This document shows, piece after piece, positions 1 through 7,388 of a DNA stretch of 64,000 nucleotides. The position numbers and the translations under genes were made by a program. How positions within the stretch are numbered: the first letter of the stretch is position 1; each line of letters opens with the position of its first letter. The notes beneath the pieces are model-generated. The model was not told the DNA's origin, ran no database searches, and saw nothing but the letters and a program-made list of their open reading frames with translations. Origin of the DNA: M30B80 sp965656935. GTDB taxonomy: Bacteria; Pseudomonadota; Alphaproteobacteria; Rhodobacterales; Rhodobacteraceae. The stretch is from the NCBI GenBank assembly GCA_965656935.1, contig CBFHMG010000004.1:62001-126000 (forward strand), read 5' to 3'.

Positions 1-7
1 TGACCGC

Positions 8-1012
8 TCAGTGAAGCAGACGCCCCATCGCGGCAGAGACATCGGCCATACGTGCCGAGAAGCCCCATTCATTGTCATACCATGCCAGAACACGCACCGT
101 GCGCCCGCCAACCACCTTGGTCTGATCTGGTGCGAAGATCGAGGAATAGGATGTGTGGTTGAAATCGATCGAGACTTTCGGTTCGGGATCATAGGCGAGG
201 ACCGAGCCCATATGGCCTGCTGCCGCTTCACGCATGATCTCGTTCACATCATCGGCGGTAACGTCTTTGCCAGCTTCAAAGGTCAGATCGACACAGGACA
301 CATTCGGTGTGGGCACCCGCATTGCGGTTCCGTCAAGGCGGCCTTCCATCTCGGGCAGAACCTCTTTCAGGGCTTTGGCAGCGCCTGTCGAGGTGGGGAT
401 CATGGCCATGGCGGCGGCCCTTGCGCGGTAGAGGTCGCTATGGCGGCGGTCCAGCGTGGGTTGATCGCCCGTATAGCTGTGGATCGTGGTCATGATGCCG
501 CGCTCGATCCCGATGGCATCATTGAGAACCTTGGCGAGGGGGGCGAGGCAATTGGTTGTGCAGGACCCGTTCGAGACAACCTCATGCGAGCGGCGGAGAT
601 CACGATGGTTCACGCCGTAGACGACAGTTTTATCGGCGTTCTTCGCAGGGGCCGAGACGAGCACCCGCTTGGCGCCGCGTGTCAGATGCACTGCGGCGGC
701 CTCGCGCTCGTTGAATTTACCGGTGCATTCAAGCACGACATCGCAGCCTTCCCAATCCAACTCGGCAGGATCATAGCTGGAGAAGACCTTGATCGGTCCG
801 CGGCCCAAATCCATCTCATCGCCCGAGATGCGAATATCGCTGCCAAAGCGGCCATGCACGGAGTCGTATTTCAGCAGATGGGCATTGGTTTCGATAGGGC
901 CTGTCGCATTGAGCTTGACCACTTGAACGTCATTGCGTGCGGCCTCGGTGATATGCGCCAAGGTGCAGCGCCCGATCCGTCCAAAGCCGTTGATGCCGAT
1001 GGTGATGGTCAT
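8..1012 (-). CDS. gap: Glyceraldehyde-3-phosphate dehydrogenase
   Basis: Cytosolic enzyme that interconverts glyceraldehyde 3-phosphate and 1,3-bisphosphoglycerate with NAD(P). The Rossmann motif INGFGRIGR is at residues 7-15, the catalytic Cys151 is in SNGSCTTNC, and the active-site His is in TTIHSYTGDQ near residue 178. At 334 residues the length is normal. I start at the ATG ending at 1012 because GGAG lies about 9 bases upstream; reading back to 1045 would add 11 residues that are not part of the family. Residue 36 is Ala (KLNATG) where NAD-specific enzymes carry Asp, which suggests NADP can be used (inference). The upstream region has two tandem LacI-type palindromes. The gene diverges from the DUF808 gene, and tkt lies 1.4 kb away on the same strand. 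Confidence 0.97.
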   Translation of the reverse strand: MTITIGINGFGRIGRCTLAHITEAARNDVQVVKLNATGPIETNAHLLKYDSVHGRFGSDIRISGDEMDLGRGPIKVFSSYDPAELDWEGCDVVLECTGKFNEREAAAVHLTRGAKRVLVSAPAKNADKTVVYGVNHRDLRRSHEVVSNGSCTTNCLAPLAKVLNDAIGIERGIMTTIHSYTGDQPTLDRRHSDLYRARAAAMAMIPTSTGAAKALKEVLPEMEGRLDGTAMRVPTPNVSCVDLTFEAGKDVTADDVNEIMREAAAGHMGSVLAYDPEPKVSIDFNHTSYSSIFAPDQTKVVGGRTVRVLAWYDNEWGFSARMADVSAAMGRLLH

Positions 1013-1109
1013 GATCTGTATCTCCGCGCGTTTGGGCCGTCTCAATCACCAGCTTGCATACAGGGGGCTGCCTCAATCGAAAAGTCAAAAAGAACATGTT
1101 TTTCAATAT

Positions 1110-1142
1110 GTTGGCGCAAACATTCGGTGTTGGCGCTAACGG
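1110..1142 (-). promoter_or_regulatory. Two tandem LacI-type palindromes upstream of gap
   Basis: TGTTGGCGCAAACA at 1110-1123 and TGTTGGCGCTAACG at 1129-1142 are near-palindromes with a GCGC centre, spaced 19 bases centre to centre. They lie about 100 bases upstream of the gap start. They resemble TGTTAGCGCTAACA, the kind of site I recall for the LacI-family carbon regulator CceR of Rhodobacter. The regulator assignment is inference. Confidence 0.5.
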
Positions 1143-1199
1143 GTTGCGGTGCGGGGCGGCGTAGCTATGCTCGGGCAGGGGTTTTAGGAGATCAGAATT

Positions 1200-2174
1200 A
1201 TGAGCGGTTTACTGGCATTGCTGGATGATGTGGCGGGGATCGCCAAAGTCGCGGCCTCCTCGGTGGATGATGTTGTCGGACAGGCGGCAAAAGCGGGGGC
1301 CAAAGCGGCAGGGGCAGTGATCGATGATGCCGCGGTCACACCCAAATATGTGCAGGGCTTTGAGGCCAAGCGCGAATTGCCGATTGTTTGGAAAATCGCG
1401 CGGGCATCAATCTTTAACAAACTGGTAATCCTGCTTCCCATTGCCTTGCTGTTATCAGCCTTCGCCCCGTGGGGTATTCCGCCGCTTTTGATGCTTGGCG
1501 GGGCCTATCTGTGTTATGAAGGCGCTGAAAAGATCTGGCATGCACTGGTGCCCGCGCATGAGCTGGACAAGCCCATGGATGAAGACTTGGCAGATGCTGC
1601 GCATCTCGAAGAGGAAAAGGTCAAAGGTGCGATCAAGACGGATTTCATTCTATCCGCCGAGATCATGACGATTGCGCTGGCGGCATTGGAAACGGATTCG
1701 ATTGTTTTCGAGGCGGCCGCGCTTGCGATTGTGGCGATCGGGATCACGGTTTTGGTCTATGGCTCGGTCGCAGCCATCGTGAAGGCCGATGATATCGGGC
1801 TCCATATGGCGGGGGAAGGGCGTTTGGCGCTGACCCGAAAGCTGGGGCAAGCGATTGTGCGTGGCATGCCGGGGTTTCTTAAATGGCTGACCATTGTCGG
1901 CACAGCCGCCATGCTTTGGGTCGGCGGCTCGATCATCGTGCATAGCTTGGCCGAATTGGGCTGGCACGCGCCTGAGGATATCATCCACCATGCAGCGGAT
2001 CTCGTTGCGCATGCGCTGCCGATGCAATTGGCGGGCTTTGCCGAATGGGCCACAAAAGCCGTGATTGACGGTATTTTGGGGTTGGCCTTGGGGCTCTGCC
2101 TCATCCCAGTTGTGGCATGGGGGCTGACGCCAGTGATGAAGGCGCTTGGGCTTGGTGGAAAATCGGCGCATTGA
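1200..2174 (+). CDS. DUF808 family inner membrane protein (YedI-like)
   Basis: Membrane protein of 324 residues in the DUF808 (YedI) family, whose function is unknown. It opens with the family-type stretch MSGLLALLDDVAGIAKVAAS. Hydrophobic blocks follow at about 75-115, 150-200, 222-255 and 288-318. The motif YLCYEGAEKIWH (about 102-113) is typical of the family. The start at 1200 is supported by AGGAG about 9 bases upstream. It diverges from gap and is followed by an intergenic repeat and a terminator shared with tkt. Confidence 0.9.
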   Translation: MSGLLALLDDVAGIAKVAASSVDDVVGQAAKAGAKAAGAVIDDAAVTPKYVQGFEAKRELPIVWKIARASIFNKLVILLPIALLLSAFAPWGIPPLLMLGGAYLCYEGAEKIWHALVPAHELDKPMDEDLADAAHLEEEKVKGAIKTDFILSAEIMTIALAALETDSIVFEAAALAIVAIGITVLVYGSVAAIVKADDIGLHMAGEGRLALTRKLGQAIVRGMPGFLKWLTIVGTAAMLWVGGSIIVHSLAELGWHAPEDIIHHAADLVAHALPMQLAGFAEWATKAVIDGILGLALGLCLIPVVAWGLTPVMKALGLGGKSAH

Positions 2175-2189
2175 GGCAATGTAAGCGAT

Positions 2190-2250
2190 GGGGGCTCTGC
2201 CCCCAGACGCAAAATGCGTCTTCCCCCGAAGTATTTGTGAAGCAAAGATC
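2190..2250 (+). repeat. Intergenic repeat with hairpins, copy 1
   Basis: Perfect hairpin GGGGGC-TCT-GCCCCC (2190-2204), then a second one, GACGCA-AAA-TGCGTC (2206-2220), then CCCCCGAAGTATTTGTGAAG and CAAAGATC. The same architecture recurs inverted at 2375-2420 and in shorter form at 19536 and 28153. Confidence 0.8.
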
Positions 2251-2328
2251 GGAAGACACAGTTTCTTAACCAAGCGGCGTTACTGCTGTGGTTGCGGTAC
2301 AGGCGGAGGCGCCGATGGCCGTAAACGA

Positions 2329-2366
2329 AGAAACCCCCGTTGGCTTTGCGCCATCGGGGGTATTCT
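2329..2366. terminator. Rho-independent terminator between DUF808 gene and tkt
   Basis: The stem CCCCCG-T-TGGC / GCCA-T-CGGGGG (2334-2360) has a 5-base loop and A/T-rich flanks on both sides. It lies between two convergent genes and probably works in both directions. Confidence 0.75.
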
Positions 2367-2374
2367 TTGTTTTC

Positions 2375-2420
2375 AAAATACCTCGGGGGAGGCGGCGTAG
2401 CCGGCGGGGGCAGAGCCCCC
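2375..2420 (-). repeat. Intergenic repeat with hairpins, copy 2
   Basis: Inverted relative of copy 1. On the minus strand it reads GGGGGCTCTGCCCCC (2406-2420), then a GCCGGC-TAC-GCC-type hairpin, then CCCCCGAGGTATTTTGAAAA. It sits just after the tkt stop codon. Confidence 0.75.
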
Positions 2421-2431
2421 ACCGCTTCACA

Positions 2432-4447
2432 TTACAACATCGCTTTGGCAGTTGCCGCGATATTTTCGCTTGTGATGCCGAAATGGGTATAGAGCTCACC
2501 CGCTGGTGCAGAGGCCCCAAAGCTCGACATTCCAACGAACGCGGCCTTTTTCTCGCGGCCACGCTCGCCCAGAAGCCAGCGGTCCCAGCCCTGACGCACC
2601 GCCGCCTCGACGCCGACACGCACGGGGCCTGCCGGAAGAACGCGTTTGCGGTAAGCCTCATCCTGTTCTGCAAACAGCTCCATGGATGGCATGGACACAA
2701 CGCGCGTGCCGATCCCTTCCGCTTGCAGCGCCTCGCGGGCTGCCATTGCGATTTCTACCTCGGAGCCTGTCGCGATCAGGATCACCTGACGCTTGCCCTC
2801 GGCCTCGGCAAGGATATAGGCGCCTTGCGAGACGAGGTTTTTGGTTTGATGCTTGACGCGTTGTGTCGCCAGATTTTGACGCGTGAGCGCGAGGACCGAC
2901 GGGCGGTCCTTCTGGGTAAGAGCCACTTCCCAAGCCTCTGCCGTCTCAACGGCATCGCAGGGACGCAGCACCAAGCAATTGGGTGTCGCGCGCATCATCG
3001 CCAGATGCTCGACGGGTTGGTGGGTCGGGCCGTCCTCGCCCACACCAATGCTGTCATGCGTCATGACATATTGCACATTGATCCCCATCAAGGCCGAAAG
3101 GCGCATCGCGGGGCGCGCGTAATCGGTGAAGGTGAAGAAGGTGCCGCTATAGGGGCGCACGCCGCCATGGAGGGCCAAGCCGTTCATTGCGGCGGCCATG
3201 CCGTGCTCACGAATGCCGTAATGCACGAAACGGCCTTTGCGGTTTTCAGGTGTGAAAATCCCCATATCTGCCGTCAGCGTGTTGTTGGACCCCGTCAAAT
3301 CCGCCGAGCCGCCCATGGTTTCAGGCAGAACAGGGTTGATTGCGGCCAAAGCCATTTCGCTTGCCTTACGGGTCGCAACCTTAGGCTGGCCCTCAGACAC
3401 GGATTTCTTCAGCGCTTTGATAGTTGCCGAGAGCTTTTTGGGCATTTCGCCTGCAAAGGCGCGAGTGAACTCGGCCTGTTTGCTATCGGACAGAGTTGCG
3501 AAACCCGCCTCCCATTCTGCGCGTGCGGCACTGCCTTTGGCGCCGATGGCTTCCCATTGCGATTTGAGATCAGCGGGGATTTCAAAGGCAGGCGCGGTCC
3601 AGCCATAGGCGGCTTTGGTATCGGCAACGAGTGTCGGGTCGGTCAAAGCACCATGGCCCTTAGAGGTGTCCTGTGCGGCCGAGCCGATGGCGATATGTGT
3701 TTTACAGGCAATCATGGCAGGGCGCGGGCTGGCCTTGGCCGCGACAATCGCCGCATCAATGGCAACGGGGTCATGTCCGTCGCATTCAAACACATCCCAA
3801 CCCGACGCCTTGAAGCGCGCAACCTGATCGGTGCGGTCCGACATATCAACGGTGCCGTCGATTGTGATGTTGTTATTGTCCCAGAACACGATCAGGCGGC
3901 TCAGCTCGTGGCGGCCGGCAAGCCCGATGGCTTCCTGACTGATGCCTTCCATCAAGCAACCGTCACCCGCCATGCAATAGGTATAATGGTCAATGACCTT
4001 CTTGCCCCATTTCGCGCGCAGGAATTCCTCGGCCATAGCAAAGCCCACGGAATTGGCGATGCCTTGGCCAAGGGGGCCAGTTGTTGTTTCAACGCCGTCG
4101 ACATGGCCGTATTCGGGGTGGCCTGCCGTGATCGCGCCCAATTGGCGGAAATTCTTGATCTGCTCCAAGGTCATCTGCTCATAGCCTGTGAGGTAGAGCA
4201 GCGAATAGATCAGCATCGAGCCGTGACCGGCCGAGAGGATGAAGCGGTCACGATTGGGCCAATTAGGGGCCTTCGCATCAAAGTTTAGATGCTTTTCGAA
4301 AAGAACCGTTGCAACATCCGCCATACCCATGGGCATACCGGAATGGCCGGAATTGGCCGCAGCGACGGCATCAAGTGTCAGCGTGCGAATGCAGGCGGCA
4401 CGGCGCCAATGCTCTGGATTGCGGGCGGCGAGGGCAGTCAGGTCCAT
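2432..4447 (-). CDS. tkt: Transketolase
   Basis: Thiamine-diphosphate enzyme that transfers two-carbon ketol units in the pentose phosphate or Calvin pathway. The N-terminal part carries HSGMPMGMADVATVLF and the ThDP motif GDGCLMEG, closed by WDNNN. The pyrimidine domain includes GIREHGMAAAMNG and MTHDSIGVGEDGPTHQP. At 671 residues the length is normal. The ATG ending at 4447 has AAGGAAA about 8 bases upstream; the in-frame extension to 4513 lacks family sequence. The gene stands alone, diverging from the coiled-coil/zapA pair. Confidence 0.97.
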   Translation of the reverse strand: MDLTALAARNPEHWRRAACIRTLTLDAVAAANSGHSGMPMGMADVATVLFEKHLNFDAKAPNWPNRDRFILSAGHGSMLIYSLLYLTGYEQMTLEQIKNFRQLGAITAGHPEYGHVDGVETTTGPLGQGIANSVGFAMAEEFLRAKWGKKVIDHYTYCMAGDGCLMEGISQEAIGLAGRHELSRLIVFWDNNNITIDGTVDMSDRTDQVARFKASGWDVFECDGHDPVAIDAAIVAAKASPRPAMIACKTHIAIGSAAQDTSKGHGALTDPTLVADTKAAYGWTAPAFEIPADLKSQWEAIGAKGSAARAEWEAGFATLSDSKQAEFTRAFAGEMPKKLSATIKALKKSVSEGQPKVATRKASEMALAAINPVLPETMGGSADLTGSNNTLTADMGIFTPENRKGRFVHYGIREHGMAAAMNGLALHGGVRPYSGTFFTFTDYARPAMRLSALMGINVQYVMTHDSIGVGEDGPTHQPVEHLAMMRATPNCLVLRPCDAVETAEAWEVALTQKDRPSVLALTRQNLATQRVKHQTKNLVSQGAYILAEAEGKRQVILIATGSEVEIAMAAREALQAEGIGTRVVSMPSMELFAEQDEAYRKRVLPAGPVRVGVEAAVRQGWDRWLLGERGREKKAAFVGMSSFGASAPAGELYTHFGITSENIAATAKAML

Positions 4448-4706
4448 TGTCGAATTTCCTTTGAGGCAGCATCTTGTTAGGCGGGGTGATAGCAGGGCCG
4501 CCAATAAGTGCAAGCTGGCGCAGGCCTGCTTGGGCGCTTGGTTGGGGAAAAATCGCGCTCAAAAGGGGGGATTGCTTGGAAATGGTTGCAAAATCAGTCT
4601 GGATGGGATTCGCTACACACGTGCCGCGCAGGCGCATGGCCTTGCGTGAAACCGACAATATTGGAGCAGCGCCAAGCTGCCTGACAACATAAGGGCGGAC
4701 CGAGCA

Positions 4707-5444
4707 ATGAGCGATCCGGCAACATTTGAGAAAATCACCGCACTTGAAGGACGGCTTGCTGTCGCATTGGAGAGGATTTCCCAAGCTGTAACAGAGGGAT
4801 CGGCTCCGGCCAGTGATCCGGCTGAGCTTGCGCAAATCAAGGCCGAGCTTGAGGCGGAAACAAAGACCCGTAAAGAGATTGCTGAGCAACTCAAGGCGAT
4901 AGAAGCGGCGCGTCAGGCTGATCGTGAAGAGGCGGCCCGTCAGAGCAAGGCTGCTGACGACAAGGCCGAGAAGCTGGCTGCGGAATTGGAATCGCTGAAA
5001 TCTGCCAAGGCCGCGGCCCCTTCTCAAGCCGATGCTGCCGAGAGCGCCACCAGCGATGACGTCTCCTCCGAGGGGGAATTGCTGATCCTGCGTCGCCGTG
5101 CTGCGCGCTTGCGGGAAGAACGCAATGAAGCCCGCCGCGAGCGCGATGAAGCGCGCGATGAGTTGGACGAGATCGCTGCCCGCGCCACAGGGGATGCGAT
5201 TGAGGAAACCGCGCGTGTTGCTGGCCTTTTGGAACAGATGCAGACCCTGAAAGCGGCCAATGCCAGTCTGACTGACGTGCTGGAAGAGATGCGCAGCGCT
5301 GCTGGTGCGCCGGATGAAGAGCTGGCAACTGCCGGGCTCGAGGCCGAATTGGCCGCGCTGAAAGCGGAACGCGCCGCTGAGGTAGAAGAGTTGAATGAAA
5401 TTTTGGTTGAGCTTCGGCCAATCCCAAGGGGAGGAGCAGCCTGA
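4707..5444 (+). CDS. Coiled-coil protein encoded with zapA
   Basis: Not recognised as a named family. It has 245 residues, rich in Glu, Ala, Lys and Arg, with heptad-like charge patterns over most of the length (about 5-120 and 125-235), consistent with a long coiled coil. There is no signal peptide, membrane segment or catalytic motif. Its stop codon overlaps the zapA start (TGATG), so the two are translationally coupled. A role at the division ring is suggested only by this coupling. Weak Shine-Dalgarno. Confidence 0.75.
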   Translation: MSDPATFEKITALEGRLAVALERISQAVTEGSAPASDPAELAQIKAELEAETKTRKEIAEQLKAIEAARQADREEAARQSKAADDKAEKLAAELESLKSAKAAAPSQADAAESATSDDVSSEGELLILRRRAARLREERNEARRERDEARDELDEIAARATGDAIEETARVAGLLEQMQTLKAANASLTDVLEEMRSAAGAPDEELATAGLEAELAALKAERAAEVEELNEILVELRPIPRGGAA

Positions 5445-5866
5445 TGCCCGAATTGATCATCAAAATTGGTGGGCGTGATTTCCCCGTGGCCTGTCAAGAA
5501 GGCGAAGAGCCGTTCCTGCAATCTGCTGCAAGGATGCTCGACAATGAGGCCGCTGTGATTTTGGGGCAAGTGGGGCGGATGCCAGCGGAGCGGATGCTTT
5601 TGATGGCGGGCTTGATGCTGGCCGATAAAACTGCCGCTTTGGAAGAAGATCTGCTCAGCGCCAATGAAAAACTGGCCCAGATAGAGCAAACATTGACAGC
5701 GGCCGAAGAACGTCTGGCGGATCGTTCGCGCAGGATTGCCGAGTTGGAACAGGCCGCCCCGCCAGCGCAGGTTACTGTCATCCCCGATCAGGTCACCGAT
5801 GGGCTGTCCGAGCTTGCAGCCCGTGCCGAGGCTTTGGCCGAGCGGCTGGAAGCAGATAGCGCCTGA
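5444..5866 (+). CDS. zapA: Cell division protein ZapA
   Basis: ZapA binds and bundles FtsZ filaments at the division ring. The N-terminal globular domain starts MPELIIKIGGRDFPVAC and includes LQSAARMLDNEA, as in the family. A coiled coil follows at about 60-110. At 140 residues it is slightly longer than the Escherichia coli protein. A GGGGAGGAG ribosome site ends in the upstream gene, with which it overlaps by one base. Alphaproteobacterial zapA often precedes 6S RNA, but only 12 bases separate it here from the convergent next gene, so 6S RNA is not at this spot. Confidence 0.9.
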   Translation: MPELIIKIGGRDFPVACQEGEEPFLQSAARMLDNEAAVILGQVGRMPAERMLLMAGLMLADKTAALEEDLLSANEKLAQIEQTLTAAEERLADRSRRIAELEQAAPPAQVTVIPDQVTDGLSELAARAEALAERLEADSA

Positions 5867-5878
5867 TAGGCGGCGCGC

Positions 5879-6547
5879 CTAGCTGGTCTTGAACACAGGA
5901 CCAAGCAGGCGGGCCGCTTCCGCATTCGGATCGGCAAGCTTTGCGCGATCTTCCCCTGGATAGAAGCGTGCGCGCACGGCCGTGGGCATTGCGGCTGGCT
6001 TGAGTAAATGCACCTCAGGCCCGCTTTTGATGTTTTCTTCCTGCCAGCTTGCGATCAGGGCGCGCTGGGCGGCTTTCGACATCGCATAGCCGCCCGCGAA
6101 TTTGGCATCCCAATCATCATCGAAAAAGATCGCCCTCGCCTGATCCGAGGGCGCAATCAGCGGATCAACCATGCTGATCAACCGCGAAAACGCGCGGATA
6201 TTGGTGGCGATAACCTTGTCGAGGTCTTTGGCGGTCAAATGCGGGGCAGGGGTCAGGGCGCTGACATGGATGGCGGAATGCACCCAGATATCAGCTTTGC
6301 CCCAACGATCATGGATCGAGCGGCACAGATGCGCCATGGCGGCATCATTGGTCACATCCATCGGGGCAAGGGTTGCCGCCCCGCCTGCGGCCTGAATACG
6401 ATCATCAAGTTCTTCCAGCCCGCCCGTGGTGCGTGCGACAGCCACAACATGGGCGCCGCGCTCGGCCAACCATAGCGCGCTTGCTGCTCCGATCCCGCGC
6501 GAGGCGCCGGTGACCAGAGCGATCTGTCCATCAAGTATCTTTTTCAT
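5879..6547 (-). CDS. Short-chain dehydrogenase/reductase family protein
   Basis: Rossmann-fold SDR of 222 residues. The cofactor motif TGASRGIG is near residues 13-20 and the active-site pair is Tyr and Lys in YAMSK. The usual catalytic Ser about 13 residues before the Tyr is absent: the stretch reads AIFFDDDWDAKFAGG. It may therefore be an altered or non-catalytic SDR. Substrate unknown. The ATG ending at 6547 has GAGGAC upstream and begins the family sequence; an in-frame ATG 15 codons earlier is less likely. Convergent with zapA. Confidence 0.85.
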   Translation of the reverse strand: MKKILDGQIALVTGASRGIGAASALWLAERGAHVVAVARTTGGLEELDDRIQAAGGAATLAPMDVTNDAAMAHLCRSIHDRWGKADIWVHSAIHVSALTPAPHLTAKDLDKVIATNIRAFSRLISMVDPLIAPSDQARAIFFDDDWDAKFAGGYAMSKAAQRALIASWQEENIKSGPEVHLLKPAAMPTAVRARFYPGEDRAKLADPNAEAARLLGPVFKTS

Positions 6548-6643
6548 GGCGTCCTCATGGCCTGCGAAATCGCAATTGGCAAGCCTTCGCATGGTGCAGG
6601 TTGCTTGACTTTAAGGGTTAGGCAAGGTCAAAGATCGTTCCAA

Positions 6644-6657
6644 CGCATAGCTATGCG
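6644..6657. promoter_or_regulatory. 14-base perfect palindrome upstream of bioY
   Basis: CGCATAGCTATGCG lies 33 bases before the chosen bioY start. It is in the right place for an operator or leader element, but it does not match the alphaproteobacterial BioR box as I know it (TTATCTATAA type). A few perfect 14-base palindromes are expected by chance in 64 kb. Confidence 0.25.
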
Positions 6658-6690
6658 ATGAAAGAACATCTCGATGAAAGAGGACAGATA

Positions 6691-7287
6691 ATGACCCGTG
6701 CCCAGACTTTGAGCCAAGCCCTTCCCGGACAAAACAGCATGCTGCGCAAGGCGCTGCTGGTAATCGGAGGCTCGGCCTTCATCGCAATCGCTGCGCAAAT
6801 CTCGGTGCCTATGTTCCCCGTACCGATGACACTTCAGACCCTTGCGATCCTGATGGTGGGCTTCGCTTACGGCTCGCGCCTCGGGGCGGCGACCCTTCTG
6901 GCCTATCTCGCACAAGGCGCCGCAGGCCTTCCCGTTTTCGCAGGCGGATTGAGCACAATGGCGCTGGTCGGCCCGACCGCAGGCTTCCTGATCGGCTTTG
7001 TCGCCATGGCGTGGCTTGCAGGTTTCGCGGCCGAGCGTGGCTTGGCGCGCGGCTTTGTCGGAACAGCGCTGACAGCCATCGTGGCCTCGGCCATCATCTA
7101 CATTCCCGGCGTTGTATGGCCGATGTTCGTCTCCTCCGCCATTGGCATTGAGGCAGGCTGGGTCGGCTTGGGTGCAAGCTCGGTATGGGCAGGCTTTGTT
7201 GCCCCCTTCCTGATCGGTGATGCGGTCAAGGCGGTTCTCGCAGCCCTGATCGTGACAGGCGCATGGAAAGTGCTCAAGCGCGGCTAA
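6691..7287 (+). CDS. bioY: Biotin transporter, BioY family
   Basis: Substrate-binding membrane component (S unit) for biotin uptake; in Rhodobacter it can work alone or with the energising BioMN proteins, which are not in this window. It has 198 residues and six hydrophobic segments. The family motif region PMFPVPMTLQTLAILMVG follows the first helix, and AYLAQGAAGLPVFAGG is also typical. I choose the ATG at 6691, with GAGGACAG just upstream, over the in-frame ATG at 6658. A strong terminator follows. Confidence 0.93.
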   Translation: MTRAQTLSQALPGQNSMLRKALLVIGGSAFIAIAAQISVPMFPVPMTLQTLAILMVGFAYGSRLGAATLLAYLAQGAAGLPVFAGGLSTMALVGPTAGFLIGFVAMAWLAGFAAERGLARGFVGTALTAIVASAIIYIPGVVWPMFVSSAIGIEAGWVGLGASSVWAGFVAPFLIGDAVKAVLAALIVTGAWKVLKRG

Positions 7288-7312
7288 TTCAGCCAAACGC
7301 CAGCAGATACGA

Positions 7313-7344
7313 AAAACGCCGCTCCGAAAGGGGCGGCGTTTTGC
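7313..7344 (+). terminator. Rho-independent terminator after bioY
   Basis: The stem AACGCCGCTCC / GGGGCGGCGTT with a short GAAA-type loop is followed by TTT. It lies between convergent bioY and purF. Confidence 0.85.
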
Positions 7345-7388
7345 ATTTGGAGATATGGATGCGTGACCATGCCGTCACGCCGCGCCTG

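Noticed and set aside
11..1228. 405-codon open frame opposite gap, and similar long antisense frames at 2288-4288, 22674-24053, 32018-34027 and 61375-62412
   Set aside because: They are mirror images of strongly coding genes in GC-rich DNA, with no family motifs and no ribosome sites.
5867..5878. 6S RNA gene after zapA
   Set aside because: Only 12 bases separate zapA from the next gene, too little for the roughly 160-base RNA.
6605..6633. Sigma-70 promoter for bioY
   Set aside because: TTGACT is a good -35, but the matching -10 position reads TCAAAG.
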